This document shows, one piece after another, positions 1 through 4,364 of a stretch of 10,199 nt of DNA. The stretch spans positions 1-10,199 of the forward strand of contig CAMLKN010000071.1 in assembly GCA_946480655.1 (NCBI GenBank). Direction: 5' to 3'. The DNA is from an uncultured Devosia sp. Lineage in GTDB: Bacteria; Pseudomonadota; Alphaproteobacteria; Rhizobiales; Devosiaceae. How positions within the stretch are numbered: the first letter of the stretch is position 1; each line of letters begins with the position of its first letter. Under the pieces are notes generated by a model that worked only from the letters and a program-made list of their open reading frames with translations, had not been told where the DNA came from and searched no databases. Position numbers and translations under genes: made by a program.

Positions 1-12
1 AAATCAAAGAAG

Positions 13-54
13 TAGAGCTCTCGTTCTGATTCCATCAGAACGAGAAATGCTCTA
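13..54 (-). terminator. Long hairpin at the 3' end of the dehydrogenase gene; probable terminator and possible dispersed palindromic repeat
   Basis: A perfect 12-bp inverted repeat (19-30 with 34-45, 3-base loop 31-33) is extended by a second 6-bp pairing (13-18 with 49-54) after a 3-base bulge at 46-48. This gives an 18-bp stem in total. The outer arm at 52-54 is the TAG stop codon of the minus-strand dehydrogenase. On the minus strand the hairpin is followed by a T-rich but interrupted tail (CTTCTTTGATTT, 12-1), which suits a rho-independent terminator of modest quality. The layout also resembles palindromic intergenic repeats that I recall from Hyphomicrobiales; that family link is not verified here. 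Confidence 0.7.
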
Positions 55-798
55 GTAGGTGGCGCGGCCACCGGACAGGTCGAACACGCTGGCCGTGGTG
101 AAGCTGTTCTCGCGGCTCACCAGCCAGGCCACCATGGCCGCCGCCTCCTCGACCTCGAGGAAACGGCCGCGCGGAATGCGCGACAGCATATAGGCGATGA
201 ACTCTTCGGTCAGCGTATCGAGGATGCGCGTCTTGGCGGTTGCCGGGGTGATGGCATTGACGGCAATGTCGAATGTCGCAAGTTCCTTGCCCAGCGACTT
301 GGTCATGCCGATGACCCCGGCCTTGGCCGCCGCATAGGCCGAGGCCGTCGGATTGCCCTCCTTGCCGGCAATCGAGGCGATATTGACGATGCGCCCGTAA
401 TTGCGCGCCTTCATCCCCGGCACAACCACGCGATTGATGTAGAAGGTGCCATTGAGATTGACGTCGATGACCCGCCGCCATTCGCCGGGATCATAGACAT
501 CGAGCGTCGCATTGGTGCCAGCGATGCCGGCCGAATGCACGAGGATGGACGCCGGTCCGATTGCAGCTTCGGTCGCGGCAAGGGCGGCTTCGAGTCCGGC
601 AAGATCGGTGACATCGACGACCCTCCGGTCGACACCTGCACCCAACGCCGCGCCGGCCCTGTCGAGCATGGCACCGTCGCGATCCCAGAGGCTTACCCTG
701 GCGCCTGAGGCGAGCAGACGATGGGCGATGGCAAAGCCGAGCCCCTGCGCGCCACCGGTAACGATGGCCACCTGATTTTCAAGGTCAATCCTGTTCAT
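52..798 (-). CDS. SDR family NAD-dependent oxidoreductase (classical short-chain dehydrogenase)
   Basis: The 248-residue protein has the usual length of a classical short-chain dehydrogenase, a cytosolic NAD(P)-dependent alcohol/ketone oxidoreductase with a Rossmann fold. Visible motifs are the cofactor loop TGGAQGLG (14-21), the HSAG variant of the NNAG motif (88-91), and the tetrad Asn114, Ser142, Tyr155 and Lys159 (YAAAK). Asp39 at the end of the second strand predicts a preference for NAD over NADP. The C-terminus (FDLSGGRATY) resembles FabG-like and sugar-acid dehydrogenases, so a carbohydrate or hydroxyacid substrate is possible, but the substrate cannot be read from the sequence. I chose the ATG at 798 because the dehydrogenase fold starts there and GGAGGG lies about 6 bases upstream; an in-frame start at 855 would add 19 Arg-rich residues inside the preceding gene. 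It overlaps the flavoprotein gene by 14 bp, so the two are probably co-transcribed. The gene is complete; its stop lies in a terminator-like hairpin. Confidence 0.93.
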   Translation of the reverse strand: MNRIDLENQVAIVTGGAQGLGFAIAHRLLASGARVSLWDRDGAMLDRAGAALGAGVDRRVVDVTDLAGLEAALAATEAAIGPASILVHSAGIAGTNATLDVYDPGEWRRVIDVNLNGTFYINRVVVPGMKARNYGRIVNIASIAGKEGNPTASAYAAAKAGVIGMTKSLGKELATFDIAVNAITPATAKTRILDTLTEEFIAYMLSRIPRGRFLEVEEAAAMVAWLVSRENSFTTASVFDLSGGRATY

Positions 799-2005
799 CC
801 TTGCCCTCCAGGACCCATTCCGCCGCCGCCAGACCCGCCGCGCGCCCCGACGCAAGACACGCCGTCAGCAGGTACCCGCCCGTTGGCGCCTCCCAATCCA
901 GCATCTCGCCTGAGACGAACCTGCCCGGCAACGCCTTGAGCATCAAGTCCTCGGTCACCCCATCCCAAGCCACCCCGCCGGCCACGGAAATGGCCCTTGC
1001 GATAGGGTTCGGTCGCTGCAGGGGCAGCGCCAGGGCCTTGATCATTCGAGCCAATTCGGCAGGCGACCTGGCCGGCGCATCCGGCACCAGTTCGCGCAAC
1101 AGCCCGAGCTTGACCCCGTCGAGGCCCGTTCCCTTGCGCAGCCGGTTGGAAAAACTTGCCTTGGCCGGTTGCCGTGCGAGGTCGCGCGCCAGCTTCTCCT
1201 CCGACCGTCCCGGTGCCAGGTCCAGCGTCAGCACCGCAACGCCCTCGCGCTCCAGCCGGTCGCGCAGGGCGGCGGAATGGGCATAGACGAGGCTCCCCTC
1301 AATGCCCGCGCGGGTCACGACGAACTCGCCCTGCATGGATCCTGCATCGCTGTTCGCGACAACTGCCTTGACCGGTTCGCCGGCAAAGCGGTCGGCAAAG
1401 ACGGCGCTCCAGCTCACCTCGAAGCCGCAATTGGCCGGCCGGAACGGCATCACCACGACGCCGCGCTCGGCCAGCCAGGGGACCCAGGCGGCGTCCGAGC
1501 CCAGTTCAGGCCAACTGGCCCCGCCCAGCGCCAGGACGGTTGCATCGAAGCGCTCCGTGACCCTTCCGCCGGGGGTGTCGAACACCAGGGCATCGCCATC
1601 GAAGCCCCGCCAGCGGTGGCGGGTCCTGAGCTCCACCCCCCTTTCGGCCAGGCGCCGCAGCCAGGCCCGCAGCAGGGGCGAAGCCTTCATGGCCTTGGGA
1701 AAGACCCGGTCCGAAGACCCGACAAAGGTTTCGACACCCAGGCCGGCGCACCAATCCCGCACAGCCTGGGGCGAAAACCCGTCCAGCGCGGCCTGCAGCC
1801 GGCCCTGCGCGGAACCATATCGCGTGTCGAACTGCTCCCGCGCTTCTGCATGTGTAATGTTGAGGCCGGACTTGCCGGCCATCAGCAGCTTGCGACCGGC
1901 CGTGGGCATGGCTTCGAAGACTGTGACATCCGCCCCCCGCCCCGATGCTGCCTCGGCCGCCATGAGCCCGGCCGGCCCGCCGCCGATGATCGCAATCCGC
2001 GCCAT
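785..2005 (-). CDS. FAD-dependent flavoprotein, HI0933/BaiN-like (TIGR03862 type)
   Basis: The 406-residue protein starts with an FAD-binding Rossmann motif (GGGPAG, 8-13, with Glu31 expected to hold the ribose). It is followed by the family signature GRKLLMAGKSGLNIT (37-51). A second FAD motif (ATVLALGGASWP) lies mid-protein, and the C-terminal block SGEMLDWEAPTGGYLLTACLASG completes the FAD site in this family. Together these mark the HI0933/YhiN flavoproteins, and the length and C-terminus fit the TIGR03862 (PP_4765-like) branch. The biochemical role of that branch is poorly defined; the related BaiN has been linked to bile-acid reduction, which should not be transferred here. The ATG at 2005 has GGAGAG about 6-11 bases upstream. 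It is the first gene of a two-gene unit with the dehydrogenase, which starts before this gene ends. No frameshift or missing motif is visible. Confidence 0.9.
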   Translation of the reverse strand: MARIAIIGGGPAGLMAAEAASGRGADVTVFEAMPTAGRKLLMAGKSGLNITHAEAREQFDTRYGSAQGRLQAALDGFSPQAVRDWCAGLGVETFVGSSDRVFPKAMKASPLLRAWLRRLAERGVELRTRHRWRGFDGDALVFDTPGGRVTERFDATVLALGGASWPELGSDAAWVPWLAERGVVVMPFRPANCGFEVSWSAVFADRFAGEPVKAVVANSDAGSMQGEFVVTRAGIEGSLVYAHSAALRDRLEREGVAVLTLDLAPGRSEEKLARDLARQPAKASFSNRLRKGTGLDGVKLGLLRELVPDAPARSPAELARMIKALALPLQRPNPIARAISVAGGVAWDGVTEDLMLKALPGRFVSGEMLDWEAPTGGYLLTACLASGRAAGLAAAEWVLEGKDEQD

Positions 2006-2143
2006 GCTCTCTCCAGTCCGTTGCCCCCAAGCGCTTAGCGCATAGTGCGCGCCTTCTCCACTCCTGCGGCCCGGTGATTCCCGTTAAGTTTCGCCTAAGG
2101 TATGGCCGCTTATGATCGCCGCGTTTGAGGCGGGGGCCCGACA
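2006..2143. promoter_or_regulatory. Divergent intergenic region between flavoprotein and HD-GYP genes
   Basis: These 138 bases separate two divergently transcribed genes and must hold both promoters. Toward the flavoprotein side there is a palindrome AAGCGCTT (2029-2036) and a perfect 5-bp inverted repeat GCGCA-TAG-TGCGC (2038-2050), either of which could be an operator. Toward the HD-GYP side lie the CtrA-like box and -10 candidate listed separately. GAGGCGGGGG (2127-2136) is a ribosome binding site for the gene starting at 2144. I cannot place the flavoprotein promoter. Confidence 0.55.
2084..2116 (+). promoter_or_regulatory. CtrA-like half-site pair with a -10-like element upstream of the HD-GYP gene
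   Basis: TTAA (2084-2087), seven bases, then CTAA (2095-2098) matches the alphaproteobacterial CtrA box TTAA-N7-TTAA at seven of eight positions. TATGAT (2111-2116) lies 12 bases further on as a plausible -10 element, with no good -35 hexamer. CtrA boxes commonly overlap the -35 region of activated promoters. Transcription would start near 2123 and give a leader of about 20 bases. The motif is short and could occur by chance. Confidence 0.3.
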
Positions 2144-3193
2144 ATGCGTTTGCTGATTGTCGATGATAGCCGGTCAAGTCTGGCGCTGATCGGCAGCATC
2201 GTCAAAGAGGCGGTGATGGGCGAAGTGGAGCTTTGCCTCAATCCACTCGAGGCCCTCGAAGCCTGCCGCGATCGGCAGTTCGACCTGATCATCGTTGATC
2301 ACATCATGCCGGAAATGGACGGCGTGGCCTTCACCGCGGCACTGCGGTCGCGTCCGGCCTATCGGATCGTGCCGATCATCATGGTGACCTCCGACCACGA
2401 TAAGAGCGTGCGCATCGAGGCCATCAAGGCTGGTGCGACCGATTTCCTGCACAAGCCCTTCGACCCCATCGAGCTGCAGGCCCGCGTCGCCAACCTGCTG
2501 GCCCTGCGCCAGGCTCAGGTGGAACTGGCCGACCGCGCCCAATGGCTGACCCGCGAGGTCGAGCGCGCCACCGCGCACCTGCTGGCGCGCGAGGAAGAGA
2601 TCATCTACCGCCTCGCCCGGGCCATCGAGTATCGCGACGGCGATACTGGCGAGCACGTCTCGCGCGTCGCCCAGATCAGCCAGCTGATCGGTGAGGGCAT
2701 CGGGCTGCCGACAGACCGCTGCCGCATGATCTATCTGGCCGCGCCCCTGCACGATATCGGCAAGATCGGCATAGCGGACGCCATTCTCTCCAAGCCCGGC
2801 AAGTTGACGCCAGAGGAAATGGCCATCATGCGCGAGCATGTGACCATCGGCGCCCGCATTCTCGAGCGCGGCGGCTCCGACCTCATCCGCACTGCCGAAC
2901 TCATCGCGCAAAGCCACCACGAGAGATGGGACGGCACCGGCTATCCGGACCGCCTCTCCGGCACCGACATTCCGATCGAGGCCCGTATCGTCGCCATTGC
3001 CGACGTCTTCGATGCGCTGTGTTCGGAACGCCCGTACAAGCCCGCCTGGCCGATCGAAAAGGCCTATGCCGAGATCGTGCGCTGCAGCGGAACGCATTTC
3101 GATCCGACCTGCGTCGGCGCCTTCCGGGCGAAATGGCCGGAAATCTGCGCCACCATGCAGCCCGCCCCAGCCAGCAGGGCCGTCGGATTCTAG
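2144..3193 (+). CDS. Response regulator with REC receiver and HD-GYP cyclic di-GMP phosphodiesterase domains
   Basis: The 349-residue protein is a two-domain response regulator of the RpfG type. The receiver (about 1-120) has the acidic pair Asp7/Asp8, phosphoacceptor Asp52, Thr82 and Lys104. A helical linker rich in Arg and Glu (about 121-152) leads to the HD-GYP domain (about 153-340), with His171, the HD pair in HDIGK (203-207), His232 and the signature HHERWDGTGYP (258-268). All expected metal-ligand motifs are present, so an active phosphodiesterase degrading cyclic di-GMP is likely, switched by phosphorylation at Asp52. No membrane segment or signal peptide is seen, so it should be cytosolic. 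No dedicated kinase gene is adjacent; the nearest kinase is CheA, 1.2 kb downstream. The ATG at 2144 is preceded by GAGGCGGGGG. It is probably a single-gene unit, since about 460 bp separate it from the next supported gene. Related proteins control biofilm, motility and virulence. Confidence 0.95.
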   Translation: MRLLIVDDSRSSLALIGSIVKEAVMGEVELCLNPLEALEACRDRQFDLIIVDHIMPEMDGVAFTAALRSRPAYRIVPIIMVTSDHDKSVRIEAIKAGATDFLHKPFDPIELQARVANLLALRQAQVELADRAQWLTREVERATAHLLAREEEIIYRLARAIEYRDGDTGEHVSRVAQISQLIGEGIGLPTDRCRMIYLAAPLHDIGKIGIADAILSKPGKLTPEEMAIMREHVTIGARILERGGSDLIRTAELIAQSHHERWDGTGYPDRLSGTDIPIEARIVAIADVFDALCSERPYKPAWPIEKAYAEIVRCSGTHFDPTCVGAFRAKWPEICATMQPAPASRAVGF

Positions 3194-3287
3194 CACCTCC
3201 GCGAACCGTCACAAGCACCCCCTGCGGGATATGACGCCAATACACGCGGCCGTGAATTGACCCGCGCCGTCGACCTGCCGGGCGCAA

Positions 3288-3385
3288 GTGAATCAAACAG
3301 TATTGCCAATCGAATTCTTGGCGCTCGACTCTGAGTCAAACTCACTGGATTCGAGTCAAAGCCCTCAAGATTCACCTCGATTCAC
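3288..3385. repeat. Cluster of short dyads and direct repeats, operator-like
   Basis: Several short repeats are packed into about 100 bases. GATTCAC occurs twice in direct order exactly 10 bases apart (3369-3375 and 3379-3385) and once inverted (3288-3294). GAGTCAAA occurs twice exactly 20 bases apart (3333-3340 and 3353-3360). Inverted repeats are GCCAA-N8-TTGGC (3305-3322), GACTC-T-GAGTC (3327-3337) and TGAGT-CAA-ACTCA (3332-3344). Spacing of 10 and 20 bases places copies on the same helix face, as in operators for multimeric regulators. The protein that would bind is unknown. Confidence 0.4.
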
Positions 3386-3476
3386 TGACGGATAGTTGAA
3401 ATGACTTGCTTAATGGCGTTGCTTTGAAAAGTAACAACTTCAAGTATCCATCAAATTTTTCCAGTTATATCGACGG

Positions 3477-3511
3477 GTAACCATCGGTTAAGCGGATGAT
3501 GCAAGTATAGC
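3477..3511 (+). promoter_or_regulatory. Candidate promoter of the chemotaxis operon with CtrA-like box
   Basis: GTAA (3477-3480), seven bases, then TTAA (3488-3491) fits TTAA-N7-TTAA at seven of eight positions. The same bases form the perfect inverted repeat TAACC-ATC-GGTTA (3478-3490). TATAGC (3506-3511) lies 14 bases beyond the second half-site and could be the -10 element, with the box covering the -35 position. Transcription would begin near 3518, leaving a leader of about 140 bases before the STAS gene. An unrelated operator would explain the palindrome equally well. Confidence 0.33.
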
Positions 3512-3628
3512 TATTAAGCCGGATGGGAATACGGCGGACAACCCGGTTAAAAAAGACAGCGAGACCATCGGCCCCAGTCCATAACGCCTACCGAATTCCC
3601 TGTTTGTTACTTGCGGTAGAGAGACAGA

Positions 3629-3661
3629 ATGTCATCCCCAATCAATTGTGCCCGGTCATGA
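3629..3661 (+). CDS. Possible 10-codon leader ORF coupled to the STAS gene
   Basis: An ATG at 3629 follows a purine-rich stretch (AGAGAGACAGA, 3618-3628) that could act as a weak ribosome binding site. It opens a frame MSSPINCARS that ends with TGA at 3659-3661. The stop overlaps the proposed STAS start (ATG at 3658) as ATGA, the same overlap used at the cheY/cheA and cheA/cheW junctions. Such a short frame can arise by chance; the claim rests on the ribosome binding site and the overlap. Confidence 0.25.
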   Translation: MSSPINCARS

Positions 3662-3670
3662 CCATGACCG
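3653..3670 (+). promoter_or_regulatory. Inverted repeat enclosing the STAS start codon
   Basis: CGGTCAT (3653-3659) and ATGACCG (3664-3670) form a perfect 7-bp inverted repeat with a 4-base spacer, and the inner ten bases (3654-3663) are themselves a perfect palindrome. Both candidate ATG codons of the STAS gene (3658 and 3664) lie inside it, and no good ribosome binding site precedes them. In mRNA the start could be masked unless a ribosome arrives from upstream. This is an inference from base pairing only. Confidence 0.35.
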
Positions 3671-3993
3671 AAGAACGCACACACATGCTCGTGCTGACGG
3701 GCGATGCAGGCATCAAATCCGCCAGAGAAGTCGCGGATAGCCTGCTCAAGGCCATCGCAGCTCACGACCGCATCGAGGTCGACACGCAGACCCTATCCGA
3801 TGCCGACCTGACCACGGTCCAGAGTCTTTTGGCTGCCCGCGCCTCGGCCCGTGCCGGCCAGAAGGTACTGACATTGCTCGCCCCCCTCGGCGCGCCGCTT
3901 CAGTCGGTCTTGCAGCGGGCCGGTTTCCTCTCGCCCGAACAGGAGCATGCCAGCTTCTGGTCCACCCATTCCGATCAGCCAGCAGGACACTGA
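3658..3993 (+). CDS. STAS-domain protein of the chemotaxis operon
   Basis: With the start at 3658 the protein has 111 residues and is essentially one STAS domain: a first strand near 10-14 (MLVLTG), a helix over about 20-35, a strand near 39-42 (IEVD), then the loop and helix DADLTTVQSLLAARA (48-62) and a strand (VLTLLAP). STAS proteins are small partner-binding switches, best known as anti-anti-sigma factors, and single-domain forms occur in alphaproteobacterial chemotaxis operons, where their role is unclear. By my hand alignment the residue after Asp50, where SpoIIAA-type proteins carry the phosphorylated Ser, is Leu51, with Thr52 and Thr53 next; this suggests no classical Ser phosphorylation, but the alignment is approximate. 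Starts at 3664 or 3688 are possible, and a 3523 start would add 45 residues not expected in the domain. It lies 2 bp upstream of cheY, so co-expression is likely. Confidence 0.8.
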   Translation: MTMTEERTHMLVLTGDAGIKSAREVADSLLKAIAAHDRIEVDTQTLSDADLTTVQSLLAARASARAGQKVLTLLAPLGAPLQSVLQRAGFLSPEQEHASFWSTHSDQPAGH

Positions 3994-3995
3994 GC

Positions 3996-4364
3996 ATGAC
4001 CAAGACCATTCTGACGATCGACGACAGCGCCTCCATCCGCCAGATGGTGGCCATGACACTCACCTCGGCAGGCCTCGACGTGCTTGAGGCAGGCAATGGC
4101 CAGGAGGGCTACGAGGTCGCAACCGCAAACACCGTCCACGCCGTGCTGACCGATCTCAACATGCCGGTGCTCAACGGCATCGAATTCATCAAGAAGTATC
4201 GCCAGCACCCCTCTTCCAAGGGCATTCCGATCATTCTCCTGACCACGGAGTCCGATGACGAGCTGAAGCGCCAGGCCAAGGAAGCCGGCGCGACGGGCTG
4301 GATCGTCAAGCCGTTCAAGCAGGACCAGCTGCTGGCCATCATCAGGAAGGTCACCGGCGCATGA
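3996..4364 (+). CDS. cheY: Chemotaxis response regulator CheY
   Basis: This 122-residue protein is a stand-alone receiver domain, the standard CheY size. Visible residues are the acidic pair Asp9/Asp10, phosphoacceptor Asp53, Thr83 and Lys105 in VKPF. Phosphorylated by CheA, CheY diffuses to the flagellar motor switch and changes rotation. The aromatic switch position (Tyr106 in E. coli) is Trp102 here, within GATGWIVKPF, a form I regard as common in CheY-like receivers outside enterics. The gene starts 2 bp after the STAS stop, with AGGA in the upstream gene as ribosome binding site, and its TGA overlaps the cheA ATG. Because some bacteria use a second receiver as a phosphate sink, I cannot tell from sequence alone whether this one drives the motor. 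Confidence 0.95.
   Translation: MTKTILTIDDSASIRQMVAMTLTSAGLDVLEAGNGQEGYEVATANTVHAVLTDLNMPVLNGIEFIKKYRQHPSSKGIPIILLTTESDDELKRQAKEAGATGWIVKPFKQDQLLAIIRKVTGA

Larger units (their letters stand above)
3194..3657. other. Gene-poor region between the HD-GYP gene and the chemotaxis operon
   Basis: I see no convincing gene here on either strand. The middle (about 3290-3520) is richer in A+T than the flanking genes. It holds short dyads and direct repeats (3288-3385), a CtrA-like box with a -10 candidate (3477-3511) and, near the end, a possible leader ORF. An open frame does run in from 3523 in phase with the STAS gene, but its first 45 residues are basic, low in recognisable structure and lack a ribosome binding site, so I treat it as untranslated leader. 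No clear terminator for the HD-GYP gene was found. A small RNA cannot be excluded. Confidence 0.6.

Noticed and set aside
2174..3196. A 340-codon minus-strand frame opposite the HD-GYP gene
   Set aside because: It has no recognisable domain and is fully antisense to an intact response regulator with all its catalytic motifs.
3341..3365. A tRNA T-arm-like string (GGATTCGAGTC), suggesting a tRNA remnant or attachment site
   Set aside because: The flanking bases do not pair into a T stem, and no acceptor, D or anticodon arm can be built around it.
3190..3375. A 61-codon minus-strand frame in the gene-poor gap
   Set aside because: It has no clear ribosome binding site or recognisable fold, and overlaps the repeat cluster; not enough to call a gene.
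3523..3657. A 45-residue N-terminal extension of the STAS protein
   Set aside because: There is no ribosome binding site before 3523, the proposed transcription start lies only a few bases upstream, and the residues do not look like part of a STAS domain.
4299..4304. Trp102 in CheY replacing the Tyr of E. coli CheY
   Set aside because: The GATGWIVKPF form is common in CheY-like proteins of other phyla as far as I recall, so it is noted in the gene entry but is not unusual.
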